Positions 9,073 through 19,770 of a stretch of DNA of 64,000 nucleotides are shown piece by piece. Made by a program: the position numbers and the translations under genes. How positions within the stretch are numbered: position 1 is the first letter of the stretch; each line of letters starts with the position of its first letter. The stretch lies in NCBI RefSeq assembly GCF_003431825.1, contig NZ_CP020083.1, forward strand, positions 620,001 through 684,000, read 5' to 3'. The DNA is from Blastomonas fulva. Lineage in GTDB: Bacteria > Pseudomonadota > Alphaproteobacteria > Sphingomonadales > Sphingomonadaceae. A model generated the notes under the pieces. It was given only the letters and a program-made list of their open reading frames with translations. It was not told the origin of the DNA and did no database searches.

Positions 9073-11480
9073 AGTTCACATTGTCCTGGCTCAAGGAGCA
9101 TCTCGATACCGATGCTTCGCTGACTGAAATCACCGATCGGCTGACCGCGATCGGGCTCGAGCTCGAAGGCGTGGAGAACCCCGCCGACGTGCTGCGCCCG
9201 TTCAAGGTCGCGCGCGTCATCGAGGCAGGCCCGCACCCCAATGCGGACAAGTTGCGGCTGCTCAAGGTCGATGACGGGTCGGGCACGCCCTGGCAGGTCG
9301 TCTGCGGCGCGCCCAATGCGCGTCAGGGTCTCGTCGGGGTGTTCGGGCCTCCCGGGACCTATGTCCCCGGCCCCGCCTTCACATTGAAGCCCGCGAAGAT
9401 CCGCGATGTCGAAAGCTTCGGCATGATGTGTTCATATCGCGAGCTCGAAATGGGCGAGGATCACGACGGCATCATCGAATTGCCCCAGGATGCGCCGGTC
9501 GGCACCAGCTTTGCCGATTATGCCGGGCTCGACGATCCGGTGATCGACGTCTCTGTTACCCCCAACAAGCAGGATTGCATGGGCGTGCGCGGCATCGCGC
9601 GCGATCTGGCCGCCTCGGGGATCGGCACATTGAAGCCCTTGGTTATCGCCGATGTGGCGCGCGTGGGCGCAGGGCCCGATGTGCGCACCGAGGATGCGGA
9701 CGGTTGCCCGGCATTCTACGGCTGCACCGTCAAGGGTGTCACCAATGGCGTCGCACCCGACTGGATGCAGGCGCGGCTGAAGGCCGTTGGGCAGAAGCCG
9801 ATCTCGACGCTGGTCGATATCACCAACTATGTGATGATCGATCTGGGCCGCCCGCTGCACGTCTATGACATGAGCACGCTCTCGGGCGGGCTGGTCGCGC
9901 GCAAGGCGAAGGACGGCGAAGAGGTGCTCGCGCTCAACGGCAAGACCTACACGCTGGATACCAGCATGACCGTGATCGCCGACGACGCCCAGGTCCACGA
10001 TATCGGCGGGATCATGGGCGGCGAACATTCGGGCGTCGCCGAGACCACCACCGACGTGCTGATCGAGTGCGCCTATTTCGACCCCGAGCATATCGCGCGC
10101 ACCGGGCAAAAGCTGATGCTGACCTCTGACGCGCGCCAGCGTTTCGAGCGCGGGGTGGACCCTGCGTTTCTCGACGATGGGCTGGCGATTGCCACCGCCT
10201 ATGTCACGCAATTGTGCGGCGGCACGGCGAGCGAGATCACCCGCGCCGGGGCTGCTCCGGCTGAGCCGCGCACGGTATCCTACGACCCGGCCTATTGCGC
10301 CGCGCTCGGCGGCATCGATGTGGCGGCGGACGAGCAGAAGGCGATCCTCGAGCGCCTGGGCTTCGGTATCGACAGCAGCGCTACCCCGTGGACCATCACC
10401 GTCCCGACATGGCGGCGCGATGTCGCAGGCAAGGCGGACATCGTCGAGGAAGTGGTGCGGATCACCGGGATCGATGCGATCCCCTCGACCCCGCTGCCGC
10501 GCCTGCCCGGTGTCGCCAAGCCCACCGCCAGCCCCGCGCAGCTGCAGGAGCGGCGCGTGCGCCGTCTGGCGGCGGCGCGCGGGCTCAACGAGGCGGTCAA
10601 CTGGTCGTTCATTTCGGAAAAAGAGGCCGCACCCTTCGGCGGCGGCGACTGGACGCTCGCCAACCCGATCAGCGAAGACCTCAAGGTCATGCGGCCCTCA
10701 TTGCTGCCCGGCTTGCTGTCTGCTGCCAAGCGCAACCTCGATCGCGGCGCGGGTTCTGTCCGGCTGTTCGAGATCGGACGGCGCTATTTCAAGGCAGAGG
10801 ACGGCACCAGCATCGAGCGCGCGACGCTCGGCATTGTGCTTGCGGGCGACAAGATCAGCCGCGACTGGCGTGGCGGCAAGGCGCAGGCCTTCACCGCTCA
10901 TGACGTCAAGGCCGAAGTGCTCGCGCTGCTCGATGCGGCGGGCGCGCCTGCCGCCAAGCTGATGGACTTCGCGCCCGACGCGGCAGGCCCCGGCGATCAC
11001 TATCACCCCGGCCAGGCGGCGACGCTGCGGCTTGGGCCCAAGAACGTGCTCGCTGCCTATGGCACGCTGCACCCCGGGACCGCCAAGGCCTTCGGCTTCA
11101 AACCGGTGCACGGGGCGGTGATGGTCGCCGAATTGTTCCTTGACGGGATTCCGCTCAAACCGCGCGGTTCTGCGATGCGCGAGGCCTATGCGCCCCCCGC
11201 GCTGCAGGCCGTGACCCGCGACTTCGCGTTCCTCGTCAATGCGGGCGTTCCGGCGGGTGATCTGGTGCGCGCAGTCAAGGGCGCGGACAAGAAGCACATC
11301 ACCGATGCCCGTGTGTTCGACAGCTTCGCAGGCGCCGGCGTGCCCGAAGGCAAGCTCTCACTCGCGATCGAGGTAACGCTGCAGCCGGTGGACAAGAGCT
11401 TTGCCGACGAGGAGCTGAAAGCCATTGCCGACGCGATCGTCAAGGCGGCGGCGAAACTCGGGGCGGAGCTGCGTGGCTGA
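9069..11480 (+). CDS. pheT: Phenylalanine--tRNA ligase beta subunit
   Basis: This 803-residue PheT is of normal length. It begins [15 protein letters not shown], the family's standard start, at the ATG overlapping the pheS stop. An N-terminal OB-fold tRNA-binding domain follows ([16 protein letters not shown]), then B3/B4 editing-type regions ([20 protein letters not shown]), the B5 domain, and a C-terminal anticodon-binding ferredoxin-like domain ([18 protein letters not shown]). It pairs with PheS. The last bases overlap the start of the aldose epimerase gene, extending the operon. Confidence 0.97.
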   Translation: MKFTLSWLKEHLDTDASLTEITDRLTAIGLELEGVENPADVLRPFKVARVIEAGPHPNADKLRLLKVDDGSGTPWQVVCGAPNARQGLVGVFGPPGTYVPGPAFTLKPAKIRDVESFGMMCSYRELEMGEDHDGIIELPQDAPVGTSFADYAGLDDPVIDVSVTPNKQDCMGVRGIARDLAASGIGTLKPLVIADVARVGAGPDVRTEDADGCPAFYGCTVKGVTNGVAPDWMQARLKAVGQKPISTLVDITNYVMIDLGRPLHVYDMSTLSGGLVARKAKDGEEVLALNGKTYTLDTSMTVIADDAQVHDIGGIMGGEHSGVAETTTDVLIECAYFDPEHIARTGQKLMLTSDARQRFERGVDPAFLDDGLAIATAYVTQLCGGTASEITRAGAAPAEPRTVSYDPAYCAALGGIDVAADEQKAILERLGFGIDSSATPWTITVPTWRRDVAGKADIVEEVVRITGIDAIPSTPLPRLPGVAKPTASPAQLQERRVRRLAAARGLNEAVNWSFISEKEAAPFGGGDWTLANPISEDLKVMRPSLLPGLLSAAKRNLDRGAGSVRLFEIGRRYFKAEDGTSIERATLGIVLAGDKISRDWRGGKAQAFTAHDVKAEVLALLDAAGAPAAKLMDFAPDAAGPGDHYHPGQAATLRLGPKNVLAAYGTLHPGTAKAFGFKPVHGAVMVAELFLDGIPLKPRGSAMREAYAPPALQAVTRDFAFLVNAGVPAGDLVRAVKGADKKHITDARVFDSFAGAGVPEGKLSLAIEVTLQPVDKSFADEELKAIADAIVKAAAKLGAELRG

Positions 11481-12354
11481 TCTGGTTTCCCTCCGCTCGG
11501 ACACGCTGACCGCCACCATCGCCCCGCTGGGCGCGGAGCTGTGGTCGCTGGCCGATGCGCAGGGCCGCCAGCTGATGACCGATGCGGACCCGGCGTTCTG
11601 GACGGGACGTGCGCCCTTGCTGTTCCCGATCGTCGGTGCGCTGGCAGGGGACCGGTACCGGCTGGACGGGCAGACCTATGCGATGGCCAAGCACGGCTTT
11701 GCCCGGCGGTCGGAGTTTGCGCTGCTCGAGGCGGACGCGCAAAACGCGCTGTTCCGGCTGGAGGCCAGCGAGGCGACGCGCGCGCACTATCCGTTCGATT
11801 TCCGGCTCGACATGCACTTTGCGCTCGAAGGCGCGACGCTGGCGATGACCGCGACGGTCAGTAATCTGGGCGATACCGAGATGCCGTTCAGCTTCGGCTA
11901 TCACCCCGCCTTCGCGTGGCCGCTGCCTTATGGCGGCGCGGCGGAGGATCACCGCGTGGTGTTCGAACGCGACGAGCCCGCGCCCATCCGGCGGCTGGAC
12001 CTGGCAACGGGTCTGGTCTTGCCCGAAACGCAGCCCAGCCCGGTGGTGGGCAACATCTACGCGCCCACTCACTCCGATTTCGAAGCCGATGCGCTGATCT
12101 GGGACCAGCTCGCCAGCCGATCGCTCATATATGGCGTCCCCGGCGAGCCGCGCCTGCGCATCGATTTCCCCGATACGCCGATGCTGGGAATCTGGCAGAA
12201 GCCCGGTGCGCGCTATCTGTGCATCGAACCTTGGGCCGGGATTGCCGACCCGCTCGGTTTCGCTGGCGATTTCACGCAAAAGCCCGGGGTGATGACGCTC
12301 GCCGCGAACGCACAGCATCGTTTGCGGATGGATGTGACGCTGCTAGAGAGCTAG
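11473..12354 (+). CDS. Aldose 1-epimerase (mutarotase) family protein
   Basis: A 293-residue protein of the galactose mutarotase-like beta-sandwich family, which interconverts sugar anomers. Family traits are the N-terminal APLGAELWSL, the FPIVGALAGDRY segment, the conserved His in MAKHGFARRSEF, and FSFGYHPAFAWPL. The GTG start at 11473 overlaps the last 8 bases of pheT; a longer frame runs back to 11425 inside pheT but has no family resemblance. The group with this layout (LacX/YeaD-like) often has no known sugar substrate. Linkage to pheST is by overlap only; no functional connection is evident. Confidence 0.88.
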   Translation: MADLVSLRSDTLTATIAPLGAELWSLADAQGRQLMTDADPAFWTGRAPLLFPIVGALAGDRYRLDGQTYAMAKHGFARRSEFALLEADAQNALFRLEASEATRAHYPFDFRLDMHFALEGATLAMTATVSNLGDTEMPFSFGYHPAFAWPLPYGGAAEDHRVVFERDEPAPIRRLDLATGLVLPETQPSPVVGNIYAPTHSDFEADALIWDQLASRSLIYGVPGEPRLRIDFPDTPMLGIWQKPGARYLCIEPWAGIADPLGFAGDFTQKPGVMTLAANAQHRLRMDVTLLES

Positions 12355-12463
12355 CCGTCCCCCACGGTCCCGGCCCATCACCGGACCGTCCCGCCAGACG
12401 CAACCATAAGAACACGGACGCCCGGCTTCGCAGGTTTCCGTAATAATCAGCAAAGCCCCCGAT

Positions 12464-14029
<1,566 letters not shown>

Positions 14030-14069
14030 GGGGACTGTTGCGACGGCGTGCTCCGCGCTAGAGCAGGCT

Positions 14070-14873
14070 ATGCAGTCGCGCACCAAGGTCTCTCCCGACA
14101 CCATCAAGCACATCGTCGAAGAGGCGAGTACCATCGCCGTCACCGCTTTTGCGCGCGCCGGGGGCGATCTGCAGGTGTGGGACAAGATGCCTGGCGATCC
14201 GGTGAGCGAGACCGATCTTGCCGTCGACAATTTCCTGCGTGATCGCCTCGGCGCGCTGGTCCCCGATGCCGGCTGGCTGTCGGAAGAGACCGCCGACGAC
14301 GTCTCGCGGCTCGATTGCGGCCGGATCTGGCTGGTCGATCCGATCGACGGCACCCGCGATTTCGTGCGCGGCCGCACCGGCTGGGCGATCTCGGTCGCTT
14401 TGGTCGAGGACGGGCACGTGGTGATGGGCGTGCTCGCCGCCCCTGCGCGGGGCGAATACTGGATCGGCGCGCGCGGGCGCGGCGCGTTCCTCAACGGCAA
14501 AAGGCTGAAGGCGAGTCGGCGTCAAAGCTTCGCGGGATCGCGCGTACCCACCGACAGCCTGCCCAAGGCGGATGTCGACCTGACCGTGGTCGAAAAACCC
14601 AACAGCATCGCACTGCGCATGGCGATGGTCGCCGACGACCGCGCCGATCTGCTGGCGACGCTGCGCTGGGGCTATGAATGGGACATCGGCGCCGCCGCGA
14701 TCATCGCCGAGGAAGCCGGCGCGCGGGTCACCGATGCGCTGGGCGGCGAACTGCGCTTCAACAAGCCGCGCGCCAATGCCTTCGGCGTCCTGTGCTGCGC
14801 GCCGGATATCCATGACGCTGCGGTCGAGCGGTTGCGCGAACGCGCGGTGCGGTTGTCCGCAGGCGGGGGGTAG
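14070..14873 (+). CDS. Inositol monophosphatase family phosphatase (CysQ/histidinol-phosphatase-like)
   Basis: This 267-residue enzyme belongs to the lithium-sensitive, Mg-dependent phosphatase superfamily. The metal-binding motif WLVDPIDGTRDF lies near residues 88-99 and the second motif WDIGAAAIIAEEAGARVTD near residue 210. The substrate may be inositol phosphate, histidinol phosphate or 3'-phosphoadenosine 5'-phosphate; these subfamilies cannot be separated reliably by eye. An AGCAGG about five bases before the ATG supports the start. It follows prfC by 40 bases, so co-transcription is possible. The hairpin at 14883-14912 sits just after the stop. Confidence 0.87.
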   Translation: MQSRTKVSPDTIKHIVEEASTIAVTAFARAGGDLQVWDKMPGDPVSETDLAVDNFLRDRLGALVPDAGWLSEETADDVSRLDCGRIWLVDPIDGTRDFVRGRTGWAISVALVEDGHVVMGVLAAPARGEYWIGARGRGAFLNGKRLKASRRQSFAGSRVPTDSLPKADVDLTVVEKPNSIALRMAMVADDRADLLATLRWGYEWDIGAAAIIAEEAGARVTDALGGELRFNKPRANAFGVLCCAPDIHDAAVERLRERAVRLSAGGG

Positions 14874-14882
14874 AGCGAAACT

Positions 14883-14912
14883 CTCTCCACTCCCGCAGGC
14901 GGGAGGGGAGAG
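14883..14912. repeat. Intergenic palindrome CTCTCC-A-CTCCCGC / GCGGGAG-G-GGAGAG
   Basis: A 14-bp near-perfect stem with a 2-base loop and a single A/G mismatch lies between two convergent genes (the phosphatase and HxlR). The same palindrome recurs as parts of the composite element at 51501-51641. It could act as a bidirectional transcription end, but no T-run follows. Confidence 0.7.
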
Positions 14913-14922
14913 GGCTTGCCCC

Positions 14923-15459
14923 TCAGATCGTCGCGATGCGCTTGACCACGCCTTCGTGGTCGTCATCGAGCGCGCCGGTGTTCAGGTCACCGATGTCGAT
15001 CCAGCACAGGTCGTGATGGGTGAGCACCCGGCCGTCATGCGCGCGGATCGAAATCGGCTGGATCGCGCGGCGGTCGCGCTCGTCGACCAGCACCGGGTTC
15101 GATGGCACGCCGCTTTCCCACTTCTCGCCCCACTGACGCAGCGCGATCATGGTCGGCAGCAGGTCCAGCCCCTTGTCGGTCAGCCGGTATTCGATCTTGC
15201 GGCGGTCATCGACGCATGGGGCGCGCTTGAGGATGCCGCTTTCGACCAGTCGGGTCAGCCGGTTGGAGAGGATGTTGCGCGCGATGCCAAGCTCCTCGAG
15301 GAATTCCTCGAAATGGTGCAGCCCGTTGAACGAGGCGCGCAGGATCATGAACGACCATCGCTCGCCCATCGTCTCCAGCGCCTGCGGCAGGCTGCAACAG
15401 GCAGCGATCTCGGCAAGCGGTTCGCGCAGTTTGGCAGGAGGGGTCTGGGTCATGGTCAT
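14923..15459 (-). CDS. HxlR family winged-helix transcriptional regulator
   Basis: This 178-residue protein has an N-terminal HxlR winged helix: CSLPQALETMGERWSFMILR and FEEFLEELGIARNILSNRL, followed by YRLTDKGLDLLPTMIALRQW. The motif C-x6-(G/E)xRW at about residues 21-35 is the family hallmark. The C-terminal extension of about 60 residues (NPVLVDERDRRAIQPISIRAHDG onward) is found in part of the family. HxlR proteins bind palindromes next to their own genes. The gene is divergent from the small exported protein at 15626, and two inverted repeats lie between them at 15520-15571, so these genes are the most likely targets. Confidence 0.9.
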   Translation of the reverse strand: MTMTQTPPAKLREPLAEIAACCSLPQALETMGERWSFMILRASFNGLHHFEEFLEELGIARNILSNRLTRLVESGILKRAPCVDDRRKIEYRLTDKGLDLLPTMIALRQWGEKWESGVPSNPVLVDERDRRAIQPISIRAHDGRVLTHHDLCWIDIGDLNTGALDDDHEGVVKRIATI

Positions 15460-15519
15460 TCAAATCCGTTGCAGGCTGCCATCTTTATCCAAAATTGCAG
15501 CAAAGCCAATGAAAATTCA

Positions 15520-15541
15520 GTTTCTAGTTGCAACTCGAAAC
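15520..15541. promoter_or_regulatory. 22-bp palindrome, probable HxlR operator
   Basis: The sequence is GTTTC, two bases, the 8-bp palindrome GTTGCAAC, two bases, then GAAAC, so 20 of 22 positions are symmetric. It lies 61 bases upstream of the HxlR start and about 85 before the divergent small gene. A second, weaker inverted repeat (TAGGT-N11-ACCTA) lies at 15551-15571. The position suggests autoregulation and control of the neighbour; binding is inferred. Confidence 0.55.
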
Positions 15542-15625
15542 CTATTTATGTAGGTAGTGATTCGCAACCTAAATTACACCCCCCGGTTTTTCTCCCCCCG
15601 GGACATTGCTGAAAGGACAAACCTC

Positions 15626-15964
15626 ATGCCCCGTTTTACCAAGGCCCTCACCCAGATCGTGTTCATCGCCGCGGCGTCGCTCTCCAGCATGGTGATGCTG
15701 CAGGCCAGCACCGCCAGCGCGCAGACCCCCGGTGCCAGCTATTTCAGCGCGGAGCTTGCCGCTCCGGTCGAAAAGACCACCAAGATCATCCAGGGCGTGG
15801 TGTGGCAGTGCGAAGGCACGGTCTGCTCGGGTTCGAAGGCGACCTCGCGCCCGGTCAATGCCTGCACCCGCCTCTCCCGCAAGATGGGTGAGGTGACCGC
15901 CTTTACAACCCGCAGCGAGCCGATGGCCCAGGAAGACCTGGCCGCCTGCAACGCCAAGGGCTGA
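15626..15964 (+). CDS. Small exported protein, CC_3452 family
   Basis: A 112-residue protein starting at MPRFTKALTQIVF, with GAAAGGA eight bases before the ATG. Residues 1-34 form a clear Sec signal peptide ending near STASAQ. The mature part has two Cys (WQCEGTVCSG) that could form a disulphide, then SRPVNACTRL, GEVTAFTTR and DLAACNAKG at the end. This pattern matches the CC_3452 family of small alphaproteobacterial proteins with no known function. It is divergent from the HxlR gene with operator-like palindromes between, so HxlR control is likely. The frame extends upstream to 15557 but lacks a signal sequence or ribosome site there. Confidence 0.8.
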   Translation: MPRFTKALTQIVFIAAASLSSMVMLQASTASAQTPGASYFSAELAAPVEKTTKIIQGVVWQCEGTVCSGSKATSRPVNACTRLSRKMGEVTAFTTRSEPMAQEDLAACNAKG

Positions 15965-16042
15965 CCCGCCCGCTTTCTTCCAGCTGGTCGGCGGCGCCCG
16001 CGGTTCTCCCACATCCTGGGTGTCCGCCGACCGGCAAACCTT

Positions 16043-16136
16043 GCGCGCCTGTGCAGACCCTTTGATGGCCCTGCCCGCTTGCCCTGCCCCCGGCCTTTCG
16101 GCGAAACGGGGCATGACCCTGCACAGGCGCGTTTTT
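16043..16136 (+). terminator. Large hairpin with T-run (terminator or 3' end of a structured RNA)
   Basis: GCGCCTGTGCAG at 16045-16056 pairs perfectly with CTGCACAGGCGC at 16119-16130 and is followed by GTTTTTCTG. The 62-base interior holds its own stem (TGCCCC / GGGGCA). Just upstream a further 9-bp stem pairs GGTCGGCGG (15986) with CCGCCGACC (16024). It lies between the CC_3452 gene and rsh on the plus strand. The long interior is unusual for a simple terminator, so a small structured RNA is an alternative. Confidence 0.5.
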
Positions 16137-16170
16137 CTGTTGCATTTGAAGGCAAAGCACCGACATTCAG

Positions 16171-18267
16171 ATGGTGCTGAGACAATATGAACTGGTCGAA
16201 CGGGTCAAGGAGTACGACCCCGATGCTGATGAGGCGTTGATCAATCGCGCCTATGTGTTTTCGGTCCAGAAGCACGGCAGCCAGAAGCGCGCCAGCGGCG
16301 ACCCGTATTTCAGCCACCCCATCGAGGTGGCAGGTCTCATGACCGACCTGAAGATGGATGTCGAAACCATCATCACCGCGCTGCTGCACGACACGGTCGA
16401 GGACACGCTGACCACGATCGAGGAGATCGAACGCATGTTCGGCCCGAAGGTCGCCGAGATGGTCGATGGCGTAACCAAGCTCTCCAAGATCGAGGCGCAG
16501 ACCGAAAACGAGCGCGCCGCGGAGAACCTGCGCAAGTTCCTGCTCGCCATGTCCAACGACCTGCGCGTGCTGCTGGTCAAGCTCGCCGACCGGCTGCACA
16601 ACATGCGCACGCTGCATTTCATTTCAAGCGTCGACAAGCGCAAGCGCATCGCGCGCGAGACGATGGATATCTTCGCCCCGCTGGCAGAGCGCGTCGGCAT
16701 GTACGAATATATGCGCGAGATGCAGATGCTGGCGTTTCGCGAGCTCGAGCCCGAAGCCTATGACACGATCGTCGGGCGCCTCGACCAGATCAAGGCCAAT
16801 GCCGAAAACCAGGTCGAAAGCATCGCAGAATCGCTCAAGACCGAGCTTGGCGCACACGGTCTGACGGCGGACGTCAGCGGGCGCGAGAAGCACCCTTATT
16901 CGATCTGGCGCAAGATGGCCGAACGCCACGTCTCGTTCGAGCAGATGACCGACATCATCGCCTTTCGGGTGCTCGTCGACAGCATCGACGATTGCTATGC
17001 CGCGCTCGGCCATATCCACCGCAAGTGGAAGATGATCCCCGGCCGGTTCAAGGACTATATCTCCACCCCCAAGCGCAACGGCTATCGCTCGCTTCACACC
17101 GCGATCATCCATGGCCGGTCGATGCGGGTCGAGATCCAGATCCGCACGCATGAAATGCACCGCCAGAGCGAATACGGCCTGGCGGCACACTGGGCGTACA
17201 AGCAGGGCGGCACCCGGCCAGATGGCCAGGCCGGCTGGATCCGCGACCTGATCGAGATTCTCGACACCGCGCAGGATGCCGACGAGTTGCTCGAGCACAC
17301 CCGCATGGCGATGTACCAGGACCGCATCTTCGCCTTCACCCCCAAGGGCGCGCTGCACCAGCTGCCCAAGGGCGCGACCGCGGTGGACTTTGCCTATGCG
17401 GTGCACACCAATCTGGGCAATCAGGCGGTGGGCGTGCTGATCAACGGGCGCAACGTGCCGCTGCGCACCGCGCTGTCCAACGGCGATATCGTCGAGATTC
17501 TCAAGTCCGAGGGCCAGGAGCCGCAGACCAGCTGGCTGGGCTTTGTCACCACCGGCAAGGCGCGTGCGGCGATCCGCCGCTATGTCCGCGACAAGGAGCG
17601 CGAAGAGACCGCCGCGATGGGCCGGGTGATCTTCGACGAGATTGCCGGGCGGCTGCCGGTGAAGATTGGCAAGAAGGCGCTCAAACAGGCGCTCGAGCGG
17701 CTGGAGATGGAGGACGAGACCGATCTTCTCGTCGCGATCGGCACCAACCAGATCACCGACCAGGACCTGATGGACGCGCTGGTCCCCGGCAGCAGCAACG
17801 AGATGACCGCACTGCGCGAGTTCCCGCGCCAGGACCGCGCGATCTCGATCCGCGGGCTGACCCCGGGCGTCGCCTTCCAGCTGGCCGAATGCTGCCACCC
17901 GGTTCCGGGCGACCGCATAGTCGGGCTACGCCGCCAGGGCGAGCATATCGAGGTTCACACCATCGATTGCCTCAACCTTGTCAGCGGAGTGGATGCCGAC
18001 TGGATCGACCTGTCATGGGAAAGCGATTCCGAAGGCGCGACCGCGCGCATCCGCGCGATCCTCTACAACCGCCCCGGCACGCTCGCCGACATGGCGGGCA
18101 TCTTCAGCCACCACAAGGCGAACATCGTCAACCTCAAGCTGACCAATCGCGACCAGCCGTTCCACACCTATGAATCCGACCTTGAGGTGCACGATGTCGC
18201 GCATCTGATGCAGATCATCATGGCGCTGCGCGCATCGGAATCGGTAGCGCGCGCAGATCGCATCTAG
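16171..18267 (+). CDS. rsh: Bifunctional (p)ppGpp synthetase/hydrolase (RelA/SpoT family)
   Basis: A 698-residue long RSH enzyme. The N-terminal HD hydrolase domain has FSHPIEVAGLM and LLHDTVEDT (near residue 75). The synthetase domain has the conserved RFKDYIS-PKRNGYRSLHT region (near residues 290-310) and EIQIRTHEMH. TGS (FAFTPKGALHQLPKGATAVDF) and C-terminal ACT (RPGTLADMAGIF) domains follow. Alphaproteobacteria usually have one such enzyme, responsible for both making and degrading the stringent-response alarmone. All catalytic motifs are intact. It is preceded by the structured element ending at 16136 and ends 10 bases before the convergent DUF2807 gene. Confidence 0.97.
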   Translation: MVLRQYELVERVKEYDPDADEALINRAYVFSVQKHGSQKRASGDPYFSHPIEVAGLMTDLKMDVETIITALLHDTVEDTLTTIEEIERMFGPKVAEMVDGVTKLSKIEAQTENERAAENLRKFLLAMSNDLRVLLVKLADRLHNMRTLHFISSVDKRKRIARETMDIFAPLAERVGMYEYMREMQMLAFRELEPEAYDTIVGRLDQIKANAENQVESIAESLKTELGAHGLTADVSGREKHPYSIWRKMAERHVSFEQMTDIIAFRVLVDSIDDCYAALGHIHRKWKMIPGRFKDYISTPKRNGYRSLHTAIIHGRSMRVEIQIRTHEMHRQSEYGLAAHWAYKQGGTRPDGQAGWIRDLIEILDTAQDADELLEHTRMAMYQDRIFAFTPKGALHQLPKGATAVDFAYAVHTNLGNQAVGVLINGRNVPLRTALSNGDIVEILKSEGQEPQTSWLGFVTTGKARAAIRRYVRDKEREETAAMGRVIFDEIAGRLPVKIGKKALKQALERLEMEDETDLLVAIGTNQITDQDLMDALVPGSSNEMTALREFPRQDRAISIRGLTPGVAFQLAECCHPVPGDRIVGLRRQGEHIEVHTIDCLNLVSGVDADWIDLSWESDSEGATARIRAILYNRPGTLADMAGIFSHHKANIVNLKLTNRDQPFHTYESDLEVHDVAHLMQIIMALRASESVARADRI

Positions 18268-18277
18268 CGAGCCGGAT

Positions 18278-19009
18278 CTAACGCACGGCCAGACCGCCGC
18301 CGCAGCTGATGGCGTTCGTGCCGGTCTGGCGTACGGTGCAATCGGGCTTGCCGCCGATCTGGATATCGGCATCGCCCTTCACCGCGATCCGCGCCGGGCC
18401 GTTCACCGTCAGCCGCGCGCGCACCGGGCCCTCGCCGATGAATTCGAGCGCGCCGAGCGTCAGCCCGCCGCCTTCGATCAATCCCTCACCCAGCATCACC
18501 GCACGTGCGCGCGCTGCGGTGCCGCCGACCTTGAGGCTGCCGTTGCCGTTGACGTTGATCGCGATCGCATCCGCGCTGACCGAGCCGATCTCGACCGATC
18601 CGTTGCCATCCATCGTCGCGCTGGGCCTCGCGCCTGCCAGCCGGTCGATCCGCGCGCTGCCATGACCCAGCACGGTCAGCGACTGCACCGCGCGGGCGCT
18701 CAGCCGCACCAGCGGCAGCGTATCGGGCAAGGCCGCGCGCTTGCGCGCCTCCACCGGGGCGTTGCGCCGTGCGCGACGGATGTACAGCGTGCCGCCCTGC
18801 ACCTTCAGGCTCAACGCCTCCAGCGCGCGCGGATCGCCGCTGGCTAGCGCAAAGGGCGCGGCGTCGGAGTTGATCTCGACCGCGACATCGCCCTCGATGC
18901 GGACCTTGTCAAACCCCGACAGCGTGAAGCGCCGTTCGGCCGCCTCGGCACTGCCCAGCCCGGCGAGACAGCCCGGCAGCACCGCCAGCGCGATCACAAG
19001 ACCCTTCAT
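18278..19009 (-). CDS. Exported DUF2807 (GIN domain) protein
   Basis: A 243-residue protein starting MKGLVIALAVLPGCLAGLGSAEA, a signal peptide with a cysteine. The body is the repetitive beta-helix-like DUF2807 fold: GDVAVEINSD, LKVQGGTLYI, VNGNGSLKV, ADIQIGG. The function of the family is unknown; members are predicted periplasmic or cell-surface adhesin-like proteins. The ATG at 19009 overlaps the stop of the methyltransferase gene (ATGA), so the two are probably coupled. A longer open frame upstream lies inside the methyltransferase gene and is a shadow. A second DUF2807 gene lies 760 bases away (19771-20535), also on the minus strand. Confidence 0.85.
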   Translation of the reverse strand: MKGLVIALAVLPGCLAGLGSAEAAERRFTLSGFDKVRIEGDVAVEINSDAAPFALASGDPRALEALSLKVQGGTLYIRRARRNAPVEARKRAALPDTLPLVRLSARAVQSLTVLGHGSARIDRLAGARPSATMDGNGSVEIGSVSADAIAINVNGNGSLKVGGTAARARAVMLGEGLIEGGGLTLGALEFIGEGPVRARLTVNGPARIAVKGDADIQIGGKPDCTVRQTGTNAISCGGGLAVR

Positions 19010-19662
19010 GCGCGCGCTTCCCCCATCTCGATCCACCCCAGAAAACGGGGAGTCTTGGGCATATAGCGGTTGTGGCAGTCGCTCAAGCGGAACCCCTGCG
19101 CGCGGAACGCCTCGCTGACCGGCCGGGTGAGATGGCAGCCGCCTGCGATCTTTTTCCACGCCGGCTCGATGCGCTGCTGCCAGCGCGCCGGTCCCGCATC
19201 GGGCGCAGCGCCATGCTCCAGGAACAGGATGGTGCCGCCGGGCTTGAGCACCCGGCGCATCTCGCCCAGCACGGCGCGCGGGTCCTGCACCGAACACAAG
19301 GTGAAGGTGGTCAGCACGGTGTCGAAACTTGCATCCGTGAAGGGAAGCGCCTCGGCGATACCGCCGCGGAAATCGACATCGAACCCGCGCGCCTGCGCCT
19401 TGGCCCTCGCGGTGTCGAGCAGTTGTGGCGAGGGATCGACGCCCGATAGCCGGGTGATCCGCGACCGGTCATAATGATCGAGGTTGGCCCCGCCGCCACA
19501 GCCCAGTTCGAGCACCTCGCCGGACGCGCGCGGCACGATGCGGCTGCGCGCCTTGGCAACCGCGGGCTGGCCGCAGCAAAAGGTGATGAGCCGCGGCATG
19601 ATGTGCCGGTCCCAGAAACCGGGATCGGCCTGTGGCTGGCTGCTGGCTTGCGATGCGCTCAA
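19006..19662 (-). CDS. Class I SAM-dependent methyltransferase
   Basis: The protein begins FWDRHIMPRLITFCCGQPAV and carries the SAM motif EVLELGCGGGANLDHY (motif I), GVDPSPQLLDTAR (motif post-I), FDTVLTTFTLCSV (motif II) and EMRRVLKPGGTILFLEHG, typical of UbiE/Coq5-like methyltransferases. The substrate is unknown. I choose the TTG at 19662 (218 residues) because GGGGAGG lies five bases before it and homologues start near the FWDRH element; ATGs at 19710 and 19749 are possible but lack a ribosome site. The stop overlaps the DUF2807 start as ATGA. Confidence 0.82.
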   Translation of the reverse strand: MSASQASSQPQADPGFWDRHIMPRLITFCCGQPAVAKARSRIVPRASGEVLELGCGGGANLDHYDRSRITRLSGVDPSPQLLDTARAKAQARGFDVDFRGGIAEALPFTDASFDTVLTTFTLCSVQDPRAVLGEMRRVLKPGGTILFLEHGAAPDAGPARWQQRIEPAWKKIAGGCHLTRPVSEAFRAQGFRLSDCHNRYMPKTPRFLGWIEMGEARA

Positions 19663-19770
19663 ATCGACCTCCCCGGCGCGGCGCCTGCGACACCGCTCTG
19701 CGGGAGACATTCTAGCAAGCCAGCACCGTGCGCAACGGCTTTCGCGCACGCGCGCCGCAGGGCTGCTGCA

